Positions 8,681 through 17,358 of a stretch of DNA of 64,000 nucleotides are shown here, in pieces. The notes beneath the pieces are model-generated. The model was not told where the DNA came from, did no database searches, and saw only the letters and a list, made by a program, of their open reading frames with translations. The stretch comes from JABDNZ01 sp964407425. GTDB lineage: Bacteria > Gemmatimonadota > Gemmatimonadetes > Longimicrobiales > Gaopeijiaceae. The position numbers and the translations under genes were made by a program. Positions within the stretch are counted from its first letter, which is position 1, and each line of letters begins with the position of its first letter. Location of the stretch: the NCBI GenBank assembly GCA_964407425.1, contig CAYOVN010000001.1, positions 1 to 64,000 of the forward strand, read 5' to 3'.

Positions 8681-9706
8681 ATGATCGGAAGAATACCCCG
8701 CTGGTTCCTAATGGTTGGGATTGTAACCGCCACTTTTGGATGCGACAACGTATCCTGGGGGGGGATGAGCCTGAGCCTAGAGGGCCCCCCGAGGGACTCA
8801 TCGGCCATATCCGAAGTCGAGGTGCCGGAGGGTGCCCAAAGATTCGAGTATGGCCCCCTCCTATTTGCTGGCGTTCGGGAGGGGGATTCGGCCCGGGTGG
8901 TGCCGGTGGCCGAACTGGTGGATGGTGTCCTCCGGCCTCTGCCTCCTGGGGACGCCGGGGCCAGGATGGCCGAACAGGTCCTCGAGGAACGGCTGGCTCC
9001 GGGTCAACGCCTCACGGTTTTCCACGGGGGCACCCGCATAGGAACGTTCACGACCTCCGCCTCCCTGGGGACCACCACCGAATACTGCTCGCCCAGGGCC
9101 CAGGCTTCCGGGCATGTCGAGCTGGTCCCGAGCGCCTCCGAGGCCCAACGGTTCATGGCCCTGGCGGAAGGTACCGGAGGCCCCTGGTCCTTCGGCCTGT
9201 ACCAGAATTTCGTCGCCGAACGGGCCCAGCGTAACGCCATCCAGAATATTGCCGGTGTGGCCCTAAACGAGGCTCGGGCCCAATGGCCCACTGCCCTCCA
9301 GAATATCCGGCAGGATCTTCAACTCTTCCTTCCTCCCGGGGGCGAGACCCCAGCCGTCGTTGCCTCGTTTCTATTCCAGGACCAGATGGAGATTGGACCC
9401 GCCCCCGACCAGGCCTATTCCCTCCTCGTTGTGGGAGAGCCGGCGGGACGACAGTTCAACACCACCTTCACCTGGTACCGGCGGGTGGCAGATGAAGGAA
9501 AGGGCGCACCCCGCCTCTTCTCCTTGATGGACTGGGACCAGGACGGGGAGGACGAGCTCCTCCTTGAAGTCTTCGGTGCCGACTCCAAGTGGTGGGCCGC
9601 GCTGGAACGGGAGAATGGGAACTGGACCCTGGCCTTCCAAGACCCCTGCGGGACTCCGGAGGCCCAGGCCCCACCCACGGAAGGGTCCCAGGACGGCCAG
9701 GGGTGA
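8681..9706 (+). CDS. Lipoprotein of unknown function preceding a BtuFCD-type importer
   Basis: 341 residues from ATG 8681 (a GTG lies just before it at 8678; an AAGGG site is 5-9 bases upstream). The N-terminus has a basic start, a hydrophobic core and a lipobox ending TATFGC, so the protein is probably a lipoprotein. I do not recognise the middle. Near the C-terminus the pattern DWDQDGEDELLL looks like the acidic calcium-binding loop of FG-GAP or dockerin-type repeats. It overlaps the substrate-binding protein gene by one base (TGATG), so it belongs to the importer operon; a cell-surface or periplasmic accessory role is inferred only from this position. Confidence 0.75.
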   Translation: MIGRIPRWFLMVGIVTATFGCDNVSWGGMSLSLEGPPRDSSAISEVEVPEGAQRFEYGPLLFAGVREGDSARVVPVAELVDGVLRPLPPGDAGARMAEQVLEERLAPGQRLTVFHGGTRIGTFTTSASLGTTTEYCSPRAQASGHVELVPSASEAQRFMALAEGTGGPWSFGLYQNFVAERAQRNAIQNIAGVALNEARAQWPTALQNIRQDLQLFLPPGGETPAVVASFLFQDQMEIGPAPDQAYSLLVVGEPAGRQFNTTFTWYRRVADEGKGAPRLFSLMDWDQDGEDELLLEVFGADSKWWAALERENGNWTLAFQDPCGTPEAQAPPTEGSQDGQG

Positions 9707-10536
9707 TGAGGAATCTCGGGTCCCTGAGGGGCTTGGTCCTCATATCCAGCCTTTCCGTCCTGGCGTGTGGCTCTGAGGAGCCCGGCGCAGGGCATGACCC
9801 GGACTTTTCCGTGTCACCGGATCGGATCGTATCCCTCGTCCCTTCCGCAACTCGGACCCTCCAGGCCCTGCAGGTGACCCACCTCCTGGTGGGGCGTACG
9901 GACTACGATACCATGGGGGGGATTGGCCACCTCCCGTCGGTGGGGGGAGGATTGGACCCGAACCCGGAGGCCCTGTTGCTTCTGGATCCGGATCTGGTCA
10001 TTCGGTTCGCTGGCCTGGCGGACCCGTCCGCCCCTGATGTTCTCGATGACCTCGGGTTTCCCACCCTCGCCGTGAGACTCGACCATGTGGCCGACGTCCG
10101 CGCCATGATCCAGAAGCTCGGGTCCATTACAGGCTCGGAAGCCAGGGCTGAGGAGTTGGTCGAGGAGATGGACAGGGCACTGGGGGAGGTTCGAAGCTTG
10201 GTGGCGGGACGCACCCCTGTTAGGGTGGCCTATGTTTTGGGCGGAAATCCCCCCTGGGTGGCAGGGCCCGACACCTTTATCCACGAGATTCTGGCGAGCG
10301 CCGGCGGGGAGAACGTCTTCTCAGACCTGGAGGCCCAATACGGCCCGGTGAGTCCGGAGGAGTTCCTTGTCAGAAACATCGAAGTGTTGATGGCTCCCGA
10401 AGGCGTCGAGGTTCTGGTCCCAACAGGTGACATCCCTCTTTTGAGAGTATCCCCCGCTCTGGAACTCCCCGGTCCTGATCTGGCCAGGGCCATTCGGGAG
10501 GTGGCGGGCCTCCTCCACCCGGAGGTGTTCCGGTGA
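9706..10536 (+). CDS. ABC importer substrate-binding lipoprotein, BtuF-like (cobalamin/heme/siderophore class)
   Basis: 276 residues from ATG 9706; the frame is open further upstream but this start has an AGGGG site and is followed directly by a signal peptide with lipobox SVLACGS. The mature part matches class III binding proteins: RIVSLVPSATRTLQAL at the start and a Gly-rich VAYVLGGNPPWVAG in the middle. It captures a chelate such as vitamin B12 and delivers it to the permease encoded next. The length fits BtuF. The phrase PSATRTLQAL resembles BtuF more than FhuD-type proteins, but the ligand is not certain. Confidence 0.85.
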   Translation: MRNLGSLRGLVLISSLSVLACGSEEPGAGHDPDFSVSPDRIVSLVPSATRTLQALQVTHLLVGRTDYDTMGGIGHLPSVGGGLDPNPEALLLLDPDLVIRFAGLADPSAPDVLDDLGFPTLAVRLDHVADVRAMIQKLGSITGSEARAEELVEEMDRALGEVRSLVAGRTPVRVAYVLGGNPPWVAGPDTFIHEILASAGGENVFSDLEAQYGPVSPEEFLVRNIEVLMAPEGVEVLVPTGDIPLLRVSPALELPGPDLARAIREVAGLLHPEVFR

Positions 10537-11519
10537 GGAAAGCCGCTCTGACCGGCGTCCTGGTTGTTGCAGCCGTTCTGGCCGTTATCCTCAGCGTTCG
10601 GTTCGGAGGGGTCCACATTGAAACGGGGGAATTTCTCTCCGCTCTCTTCGGGAGGGGCACCGAAGCCCACCGGAGAATCATCGAGCTCAGGCTACCCAGG
10701 GTGTTCCTCGGACTCCTGGTAGGAGGAGGGTTGGCTCTCTCGGGCTCGGTGTTTCAGGCCTTGCTTCGAAATCCACTGGCCGAGCCGTTCATTCTGGGAA
10801 TCTCCGGAGGTTCGGCCGCCGGGGCCGTCCTGGTCATCGCCCTGGGGCTCACCGCCGCCGGCTCGCTGGTTCTCCCTGCCGCGGCCTTCGCCGGGGCCAT
10901 GGTAGCCATCCTCCTGGTATTCGGCGTGGCGGCTTCAGCGGACAGGCGTCTCGACGTCCGGGTACTCCTGCTGGCCGGGGTGGTGGTGGGATCGTTCTTC
11001 ACTGCCATCATCGCTTTCATCCTCTCCCTCTCCCAGGCCAGGGCAGTCCGGACGGCCATCGTCTGGATGATGGGGAGTCTGGCGGGGGCCGACTGGGCAG
11101 ACGTAGCGGTGGTGGCGGCCTACACCCTTCCATCGGCCCTTATCCTCATTGGCCTCTCCCGGGCCCTCAACCTCATGGCCGTGGGGGAGGAGACGGCCAG
11201 CTACCTGGGCACTGACGTTGAGAGAGTAAAGAAGATCGCATACGGTGTGGCATCCCTCATGACGGCGGCGGGGGTGGCCGTAGCCGGAATCATCGGGTTT
11301 GTGGGCCTCATCATTCCCCACACCCTCCGCCTTTTCGTGGGATCGGACCAGCGGATTCTCCTGCCACTTTCCTTCCTGGCCGGAGCCGTCTTCTTGACCC
11401 TTGCCGATCTTCTAGCCCGGGTCCTTCTCGCCCCCATCGAGATTCCGATAGGAGTCATCACCGCCCTGGTCGGAGTTCCCATCTTCCTCGTCCTCCTTCG
11501 AAGGAGCATGCCGGAATGA
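10533..11519 (+). CDS. btuC: FecCD/BtuC family ABC transporter permease
   Basis: 328 residues, about ten hydrophobic segments. Family landmarks include RLPRVFLGLLVGGGLALSG near residue 50, the LRNPLAEPFILGISGG motif near residue 75, and GFVGLIIPHTLRLFVG near residue 255, the coupling region that contacts the ATPase. Its GTG start overlaps the stop of the binding-protein gene (GTGA). It forms the membrane channel for import of B12 or an iron chelate; the gene symbol is by family and not by proven substrate. Confidence 0.88.
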   Translation: MRKAALTGVLVVAAVLAVILSVRFGGVHIETGEFLSALFGRGTEAHRRIIELRLPRVFLGLLVGGGLALSGSVFQALLRNPLAEPFILGISGGSAAGAVLVIALGLTAAGSLVLPAAAFAGAMVAILLVFGVAASADRRLDVRVLLLAGVVVGSFFTAIIAFILSLSQARAVRTAIVWMMGSLAGADWADVAVVAAYTLPSALILIGLSRALNLMAVGEETASYLGTDVERVKKIAYGVASLMTAAGVAVAGIIGFVGLIIPHTLRLFVGSDQRILLPLSFLAGAVFLTLADLLARVLLAPIEIPIGVITALVGVPIFLVLLRRSMPE

Positions 11520-12322
11520 CCTTCGAAGCGGTCGATCTTGCCGTCCGATATGGGAGGGCCCAACGCCGAGCCTTGGATGGGGTCACCATGAAGGTCCCCA
11601 AGGGAGCCTTCTACGCAGTTCTCGGGCCCAACGGGTCCGGGAAATCCACCCTCATGAGGGCGCTCCTCGGCGTCGTTGCTCCCGAAGCCGGTAGGGTTCT
11701 TATCGACGCCCGGGAGACCAGCAGTTGGACCCGACGATCCCTGGCCCGGGCGGTGGGTGCTGTCTCCCAGGCCGAGCACCTGGCCTTCCCCCTGACGGTC
11801 CGTGATTTCGTCGCCATGGGGCGGTACCCCCATCTGGGCCCATTTCGGCCGGAAGGGGAAGTGGATCGGGAAGCCATCCTAGCGGCCATGGTCCGATGTG
11901 ATATCGAAGACCTGGGAAACCGGAGCGTCATGACCCTGTCCGGTGGAGAACTCCAGCGGGTCCGAATCGCCCGGGCCCTAGCTCAGGTGCCCACGGGGTT
12001 GGTCCTGGACGAACCCACAGCCAGCCTGGATATCCGTCATGAAATGACGATTTTCCGTCTGCTACGGGATTCTGCGGATCGGGGGATGACGGTCCTTCTG
12101 ATCACTCACCACATCAATCTGGCAGCCCGGTTCGCCGATCGGTTTCTTCTGCTTTCCCAGGGAAGACTAGCGGCGGAAGGTGAGGCCCACGAAGTGTTCA
12201 AAGAAGACACACTGGCCTCCGTATACAACTGGCCGGTGTCTGTGGGGATGGACCCAGATACCGGATCGCCTCGGGTCACGCCACTTCAGGACCCTCCGGC
12301 CTCCTCTACGAGAGCCCTGTAG
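11516..12322 (+). CDS. btuD: ABC transporter ATP-binding protein, BtuD/FecE type
   Basis: 268 residues. Walker A GPNGSGKST (near residue 38), signature LSGGELQRVRIARALAQ (about 140), Walker B LVLDEPTASLD and the switch His in LLITHHINLAA are all intact, so it should be an active ATPase. The ATGA start/stop overlap with the permease gene indicates coupling. It completes the lipoprotein-BtuF-BtuC-BtuD operon. Its 3' end overlaps the convergent rsgA gene by 37 bases. Confidence 0.9.
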   Translation: MTFEAVDLAVRYGRAQRRALDGVTMKVPKGAFYAVLGPNGSGKSTLMRALLGVVAPEAGRVLIDARETSSWTRRSLARAVGAVSQAEHLAFPLTVRDFVAMGRYPHLGPFRPEGEVDREAILAAMVRCDIEDLGNRSVMTLSGGELQRVRIARALAQVPTGLVLDEPTASLDIRHEMTIFRLLRDSADRGMTVLLITHHINLAARFADRFLLLSQGRLAAEGEAHEVFKEDTLASVYNWPVSVGMDPDTGSPRVTPLQDPPASSTRAL

Positions 12323-13182
12323 CTCCCGAACCGATCCTCGTCTATTTCATTTCTGGCCAGAGCTGCCTGGACCCCACAGTTCGGCTCATGCAGGTGACTG
12401 CATTTCCTGTACTTACATTCCTCCCGGAACGGGTGGAAGTCAGGGAAACAAGTCTCCAGAGTCCTTTGATCGACCCCCCAGACACCAACGTCGGAAAAGC
12501 CCGGCGTATCGGCTACCAATCCGCCGCAATGCAGGGGAATGAGGCGCGAACTGACCGTCGTGTGTCGACCCCGACCCTCCTTGTGGCTCAGTTCCCCGGT
12601 TCGCAGACCCAAATCCGGTTGGATGGCATTCAGCAGAGTCGATTTTCCCACCCCCGACGGTCCCACCAGGGCCGAAGTGCCCCTTGAGAGCAGGTCCTCC
12701 AGAGCGTCGAGCCCCTCACCCGTGACGGCGCTGGTTTCCAGAACCCGGTACCCAACGGTCCGGTAGAGGTCGGAAAGAGCCTGACCCCCCTCCCCCACCA
12801 AATCGATCTTGTTCATGACCAGGGCAAGTTCCAGGTCATTGGATTCGCCGACGACCATAAGTCGATCCAGGAGCACCTGTCTGGGTTCGGGGCGAGCGGC
12901 GGCGGCCACCACCACCAACCGGGCCACGTTTGCCGCGATGACCTTCGCCCTTCGCCCCCCCGGGCCCCTGCGCACCACCTGGGAGTCTCGGGGACCCACC
13001 TTCTCGATGGTGGAGGTCCCATCGGGTTTGGTGGCGACATCCACCCGGTCTCCGATGACCACCTTGTCTCCAGTCCTGGCCTCCCGTTTGAGGCGACCCC
13101 GGAGGGACGCCTCCACCATAGCCCCGGACACGAGCCGGACCCGGTACACTCCCCCCTCACTTCCGTAGACGGATCCGTTCAC
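12286..13182 (-). CDS. rsgA: Ribosome small subunit-dependent GTPase A (RsgA/YjeQ)
   Basis: 298 residues with the circularly permuted GTPase motif order of RsgA: an N-terminal OB-fold, then G4 NKIDLV (near 122), G1 GPSGVGKSTLLNA (near 198) and G3 DTPGFSD (near 248). The C-terminal zinc-binding part has Cys and His in CKYRKCSHLHEPNC. RsgA assists late 30S ribosome maturation by GTP hydrolysis. The start is GTG (an earlier ATG is followed at once by TGA in the same frame). The 3' end overlaps the convergent ABC ATPase gene. Confidence 0.93.
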   Translation of the reverse strand: MNGSVYGSEGGVYRVRLVSGAMVEASLRGRLKREARTGDKVVIGDRVDVATKPDGTSTIEKVGPRDSQVVRRGPGGRRAKVIAANVARLVVVAAAARPEPRQVLLDRLMVVGESNDLELALVMNKIDLVGEGGQALSDLYRTVGYRVLETSAVTGEGLDALEDLLSRGTSALVGPSGVGKSTLLNAIQPDLGLRTGELSHKEGRGRHTTVSSRLIPLHCGGLVADTPGFSDVGVWGVDQRTLETCFPDFHPFREECKYRKCSHLHEPNCGVQAALARNEIDEDRFGSYRALVEEAGGS

Positions 13183-13211
13183 ATCACATATTCCGAGAGG
13201 GGGGCGGAGGA

Positions 13212-13265
13212 GAAAACAAAACCGCCTCCGGGAGACCCCTGATTCTTGGGGTTCCAGAAGGCGGT
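13212..13265 (-). terminator. Intrinsic terminator of the first sigma factor gene
   Basis: On the minus strand an outer stem ACCGCCT/AGGCGGT (13259-13265 with 13221-13227) encloses an inner stem ACCCC/GGGGT, followed by the T-rich tract TTTTGTTTTCT. It lies just downstream of the sigma factor gene ending at 13304 and upstream of rsgA. Confidence 0.75.
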
Positions 13266-13303
13266 TGAGCTCAGCCGCTTAAGGCGCGGCGAGACGGGAG
13301 CCA

Positions 13304-14215
13304 TCAGGCGGCGAAGGACTCCAGGGCGATACCCTTGTCTCCTTCGCGAAGCCGGCGCAGAGCCCGATCCCGGAGCTGTCGGATACGCTCCCGGGTAACC
13401 CCGAGCATGTTTCCGATCTCCTCCAGAGTGTGCTCCCGCTCTCCCTCGAGTCCGAAATACAGACGCAGGACCTTGGCGTCTCTAGGCTCGAGGGTTTCCA
13501 GGGCCTCAGAGATGGTCTCGCCCAGAAGACGACCTTCGACCTCCAGCTCGGGCTCGGAAGCCTCTTCCGTGATAAAACGCTCCACCAGTTGGGAGTCTTC
13601 GCTGTCCCCGATGGGAGCATCCAACCGGATCTCCGCAGCATTCAGGGTCTGGAGGGACTCAACCAACTCGGGGGTCAGATCCGTAGCCTCGCTCAGCTCC
13701 TCAGCGGTGGGCTCCCTTCGGAGCTCCTGCTTGAGTCGCTCTTTCTCCCGAAAGATCCTGGCAAGGTCGGAGGCCCTGTTCAACGGTACCCGGACTGCCC
13801 GGCCATGATTTGCCAGGGAAGCAAGAATAGCCTGCCGAATCCACCAAACGGCGTAGCTGATGAACTTAACGCCCTGTTCAGGATCGAACTTCCGGGCCGC
13901 CGTAACGAGGCCGACGTTCCCTTCCTGAATGAGGTCCGTGAGAGAAACCCCCCGGTTTTGGTATTTCTTGGCTACGCTGATAACGAAACGAAGGTTGGCC
14001 CGGGCGAGTTCCTGAACCGCGTCCTCGTCGCCGGCCTGGGCCAAAGCTCCCAATTCCTTTTCGCGCTCCGGGGTGATGAGCTCGTGCCGACTCACGTCCC
14101 GGAGATATTGGTCCAATGCGGACTGTTCCTCTATGGTCGCAGAGAAACCAGCAAGAGGATTCTTGCGGGTTTTCCGCTTCCGTCGAGTGCTGGTTGCCGT
14201 CGCTGCCGTGCTCAT
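13304..14215 (-). CDS. RpoD/SigA-like sigma-70 family RNA polymerase sigma factor (first of two)
   Basis: 303 residues. A basic N-terminal tail is followed by region 1.2 (DQYLRDVSRHELITPERE), region 2 (NLRFVISVAKKYQNRGVSLT, then KFISYAVWWIRQAILASL), region 3, and region 4 with the helix-turn-helix TLEEIGNMLGVTRERIRQLR. It lacks the large region 1.1, like the short primary-type sigma factors of Bacteroidota and relatives. Just after region 2.4 it reads ASLANHGRAVRVPLN, which differs from the more canonical ALAEQTRSVRIPLN of the second sigma factor in the window; this one may therefore be the alternative (group 2) factor. A GGAGA site precedes ATG 14215. It has its own predicted promoter and terminator. 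Confidence 0.9.
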   Translation of the reverse strand: MSTAATATSTRRKRKTRKNPLAGFSATIEEQSALDQYLRDVSRHELITPEREKELGALAQAGDEDAVQELARANLRFVISVAKKYQNRGVSLTDLIQEGNVGLVTAARKFDPEQGVKFISYAVWWIRQAILASLANHGRAVRVPLNRASDLARIFREKERLKQELRREPTAEELSEATDLTPELVESLQTLNAAEIRLDAPIGDSEDSQLVERFITEEASEPELEVEGRLLGETISEALETLEPRDAKVLRLYFGLEGEREHTLEEIGNMLGVTRERIRQLRDRALRRLREGDKGIALESFAA

Positions 14216-14355
14216 ATCTTTCTCCAGGGACCCCGGAATCCGGGCGCGCCCATTCTTTTCCCCTCAAAACCATCCGCCCACCACCCGGGAGGGCAGCGGG
14301 CGAGTTGACATCGATCGATCGTCAGACTGTCGGACCAATGGGTAATTAGCCGTTT

Positions 14356-14384
14356 AAGCTATCACACGAGCTGGCTGTTGTCCA
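14356..14384 (-). promoter_or_regulatory. Predicted promoter for the first sigma factor gene
   Basis: Minus-strand TGGACA, 17 bases, TAGCTT. Transcription would begin near 14349, giving a leader of about 130 bases before ATG 14215. Spacing and -10 match the promoters predicted before the btu and act operons. Confidence 0.5.
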
Positions 14385-14401
14385 GCATTAATCCAACAGC
14401 C

Positions 14402-15727
14402 TTACACCCCTCCGATGAAGGAAGGTTCCCCGTCCACATCGTCCCCCTCACTAAGGGCGATCAGGAACGCTTCCCGGCTCAAGGACCTCCGGGAAAAGGT
14501 GAATACACGAAGGACCCTGGCGGTACGATAAAGTTCCTCTGCCACCCTGGGCAAATCGATGATCCCTGGAAGACCTTCGGGCCCGACCCGAGCCACACAG
14601 CCATTTCTCTTTTCCAGGAGGAGGTTCAGCTGGAACATGGCGGCCTTCACCGGATAGTCCACCACAACTTCTCCGGGCTCAAGATCCAGAGCCTGGGCCA
14701 GCCGATCCTCCAATGCCCGCCTCTTCTTGGAGTCCGAAACAAGCCAGGCGGGAAGGGGCATCTCGGCTAGATCCGGCGCGGTGAGCTCCAGGGCCCGTTT
14801 CGGTATCTTCCGATTCCAGAGAGCCGGAAGCCACCTTGTTCTCAGGCGCTCGGACCCTGCTGTGTCCACACTTTCCGCCCTTCTCTTGATTTCGAAGAGC
14901 AGTTCCTCGTCGGTTGGTCCCACCAGGTCCGCCGGCGTCAGAAGCCCCTCGTGCACCGCGTCCTCAACGATCCTTTTGTATAGAGCGGTGGCAGCCCGGA
15001 CGCCGTGGTGCCAGTACACATTCCTGAACATCTGGTACTTGGCGAAAAGTAGGGACTCCAATGAGGCCACGGCCTTCTCGTGAACCCCTACCTCATAGCG
15101 ACCGGATTCGGGATCCGGGAGGAGAACCAACCCCTGGATCAGGCGGTCCACATCCACCTCACCGTAGGGGACTCCGCAAAAACGAGCGTCCCGGCGGAGG
15201 TACTCCATCTTATCGAGATCCAGGCTCCCACTCACCAGACCCCTCAGGGGCAAGTCACTGGCCCCCAGAATCAACTTGTGAATAGCGTCCGCCGCGCCGG
15301 GCCCAAGAGGTAAAAGGGCAGCCTGGAGTTCAGGCAACCGGAAGAGCTGAGAGCTCACTTCCTCATGGTCCCCGGGAATCTGATCCGGCTCCAACTCCTC
15401 CAGGGCGTGGGAAAAAGCGAAGTGTCCGATGTCATGGAGAAGAGCCGCATAGGGAATCAGTTCCTCACCAGCCCATACCTCATCCGGAAGGGGGGCTCGC
15501 TCCTTCAGGAGTCGAAGAGCCGTCCGGGCCAGATGATAGACCCCAACCGCGTGGTCGAATCGCGTATGGGTGGCGCCGGGATAAACCAGGTGAGCGAACC
15601 CCAGCTGACGGATGTATCGCAGTCGCTGAAAGGCCGCCGTATCGATGATTCGAAGGGCAGTGGGATCCAACCGGATCGTATTCCAGAGCGGATCCCGGAT
15701 CACACGGAACTGGTTTGTTTCGGACAT
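14402..15727 (-). CDS. HD domain phosphohydrolase, dNTPase-like (COG1078)
   Basis: 441 residues. The N-terminal third has the family start VIRDPLWNTIRLDPTALRII and the HD-type metal ligands in THTRFDHAVGVYHLA (near residue 55) and LLHDIGHFAFSHALEEL (near 110). The arrangement resembles the deoxynucleoside triphosphate triphosphohydrolase group that includes YwfO. Such proteins hydrolyse dNTPs or related nucleotides in the cytoplasm. It stands alone between oppositely oriented transcripts and shows no clear ribosome binding site. Confidence 0.85.
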   Translation of the reverse strand: MSETNQFRVIRDPLWNTIRLDPTALRIIDTAAFQRLRYIRQLGFAHLVYPGATHTRFDHAVGVYHLARTALRLLKERAPLPDEVWAGEELIPYAALLHDIGHFAFSHALEELEPDQIPGDHEEVSSQLFRLPELQAALLPLGPGAADAIHKLILGASDLPLRGLVSGSLDLDKMEYLRRDARFCGVPYGEVDVDRLIQGLVLLPDPESGRYEVGVHEKAVASLESLLFAKYQMFRNVYWHHGVRAATALYKRIVEDAVHEGLLTPADLVGPTDEELLFEIKRRAESVDTAGSERLRTRWLPALWNRKIPKRALELTAPDLAEMPLPAWLVSDSKKRRALEDRLAQALDLEPGEVVVDYPVKAAMFQLNLLLEKRNGCVARVGPEGLPGIIDLPRVAEELYRTARVLRVFTFSRRSLSREAFLIALSEGDDVDGEPSFIGGV

Positions 15728-15762
15728 GGCGGGAGATTAGCCCCGGCGGTTGGGCGTAGCAA

Positions 15763-15791
15763 TGGACGAAATGGGTAGGAAACCCTATCTT
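15763..15791 (+). promoter_or_regulatory. Predicted promoter for the Cho-like nuclease gene
   Basis: TGGACG, 17 bases, TATCTT; start of transcription near 15798, about 30 bases before ATG 15830. Confidence 0.45.
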
Positions 15792-15829
15792 GTGCCCGAA
15801 GGAAAAGCGAAAGTCATCTTGACCGGCCC

Positions 15830-16912
15830 ATGATCCTCAATCCCAATCTCAGAGCCTACGTCCGCCACAATGCGGAAGACCGGCCTGGCATCTATAGAAT
15901 GCTGGGTCCGGAGAGCGAAATCCTCTACGTGGGAAAATCCATCCGGGTAAAGACCCGCCTCCTCTCCTATTTCCGGGCCGAGCCGGCAGAGAAGGCCGGA
16001 AAGTTGATCAGGGACACAACGGCCATCGAGTGGGACTACGTCCCCAACGAATTCGCCGCCCTGGTAACGGAAATGCGCCTCATCAAACGGTGGCAGCCCC
16101 GTTACAACGTGGAGCACAGGCGAAGACGGAGCTTCGCCTTCATCAAGATCAGCCAGGAAGCTGCCCCGCGAATCATCCCCGTATCCCGGATCCTCCCCGA
16201 CGGCGCCACCTACTTCGGTCCCTTTCCCCGTCCCAAGGCCCTGGCCCTTACTCTAGGGGATCTCTCCCATGTTCTGGGGCTCCGGGACTGTTCCGGAACG
16301 ATCCCCATCGTGTTCGGGGACCAGCTGGAGTTTTTCGAAAAGGGAACGGCCCCCCGGTGCATCCGGGCTCAGACCGGCAGCTGCCTCGGTCCCTGTTTCG
16401 GTGGGTGTTTTTCTCCCGACTACGCCCGGAAGGTGGAGGTAGGCCGGCGCTTCCTGGAGGGGAGATCCAAGGAACCCCTGAGACTACTTCAGGAAGAGAT
16501 GGAAGGGGCCGCCGAGGGCCTCGAGTTCGAATATGCCGCAATCCTTCGGGATCGCCTCGAGCGCCTCGAAGCCCTCCAAAAGGAGTTGGTGGCCTTCAGG
16601 GGCAGGGTGGAGGGTCTTTCTTTTGTGTACCGGGTCCCGGGCTTCGGGGGAGACGACCGGCTCTACCTGATCCGGAAGGGGTTGGTGGAAGAGGAAATGC
16701 CCAACCCTCGGGGGAAGAGGGGGAGGCAACGGGCCGCAAAAAAGATCGAGGGGGTTTTTCAGGCCCCTCCGGTTGAGACGGGGACCCTGTCCCCGGAGGC
16801 CGCTTCGGAGATCCTCCTGGTGGCCCGTTGGTTCCGCCTGCGGAGGAAGGAATTGGCCCGGGTTTCGAAACCTGAGGAGTGGCTTACCGCTTCCGCCCCA
16901 TCTTCCGGATAA
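15830..16912 (+). CDS. GIY-YIG nuclease, Cho-like (UvrC N-terminal half)
   Basis: 360 residues. Residues 15-95 form a GIY-YIG nuclease domain: PGIYRM (19-24), ILYVGKS (31-37), R43, E81 and RYNV (91-94) fit the catalytic set that makes the 3' incision in UvrC. The four cysteines known to hold the UvrC iron-sulfur cluster are kept (C154, C177, C185, C189), followed by a UVR-like helical pair (LEFEYAAILRDRLERLEAL, 231-249). The UvrC C-terminal RNase H-like nuclease and helix-hairpin-helix domains are missing. The size and content match Cho, a UvrC homologue acting in nucleotide excision repair. The start lacks a clear ribosome site. The 3' end overlaps the convergent EVE gene by 29 bases. Confidence 0.82.
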   Translation: MILNPNLRAYVRHNAEDRPGIYRMLGPESEILYVGKSIRVKTRLLSYFRAEPAEKAGKLIRDTTAIEWDYVPNEFAALVTEMRLIKRWQPRYNVEHRRRRSFAFIKISQEAAPRIIPVSRILPDGATYFGPFPRPKALALTLGDLSHVLGLRDCSGTIPIVFGDQLEFFEKGTAPRCIRAQTGSCLGPCFGGCFSPDYARKVEVGRRFLEGRSKEPLRLLQEEMEGAAEGLEFEYAAILRDRLERLEALQKELVAFRGRVEGLSFVYRVPGFGGDDRLYLIRKGLVEEEMPNPRGKRGRQRAAKKIEGVFQAPPVETGTLSPEAASEILLVARWFRLRRKELARVSKPEEWLTASAPSSG

Positions 16913-17348
16913 TCTGGAACTCCTCCTTGGTCACGGGCTGAACCGAAAGTCGGGCCCTCTTGAAGAGAGCCATCTCGCTGAGCTCCGGCCTGGCCTTGAT
17001 CTCATTCAGGGCTACGATTTCAGGGAAAGCCTCCACGAACTCCACATCAACCATTACCCATCGGGGATTGTCAGGGTCGGATTTCGGATCGAAGTACGGG
17101 TTCTTCTTGTCGAAGGCGAAGTGATCCGGGTAGGCCCTCTTCGAAATCCGGACAATCCCCACTACCCCAGGGGGTTTGGCATTGGAGTGATAGAAGAAGG
17201 CGCTGTCGTCGACCTTCATCTGGTCCCGCATCAGGTTGCGGGCCTCGTAATTCCTCACACCCTCCCAGTAGGTGGTGCCGTCTCGCTCCATATCCCGGAT
17301 TGAGTAGACGGCCTCCTCGCTCTTCATGAGCCAATAGCCCTTCGCCAT
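16884..17348 (-). CDS. EVE domain-containing protein
   Basis: 154 residues, the whole length of a single EVE domain (PUA-like fold). Family features are the N-terminal YWLMKSEEAVYSIRD, the WEGVRNYEARNLMRDQMK stretch, FFYHSNAKPPGVVGIVRI, and the C-terminal LSEMALFKRARLSVQPV. EVE domains bind modified bases in DNA or RNA. A GGGGAGG site precedes ATG 17348. The gene starts ten bases after the stop of the M24 peptidase, so the two probably form an operon. A housekeeping role (thymocyte nuclear protein 1 type) is more likely than a defence role because no restriction genes are nearby. Confidence 0.9.
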   Translation of the reverse strand: MAKGYWLMKSEEAVYSIRDMERDGTTYWEGVRNYEARNLMRDQMKVDDSAFFYHSNAKPPGVVGIVRISKRAYPDHFAFDKKNPYFDPKSDPDNPRWVMVDVEFVEAFPEIVALNEIKARPELSEMALFKRARLSVQPVTKEEFQIIRKMGRKR

Positions 17349-17358
17349 TTGTCCTCCC

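Noticed and set aside
16884..17348. EVE gene as part of a defence system against modified DNA
   Set aside because: No restriction, McrBC-like or methylase genes are near; the single-domain form and linkage to a peptidase gene fit a housekeeping role.
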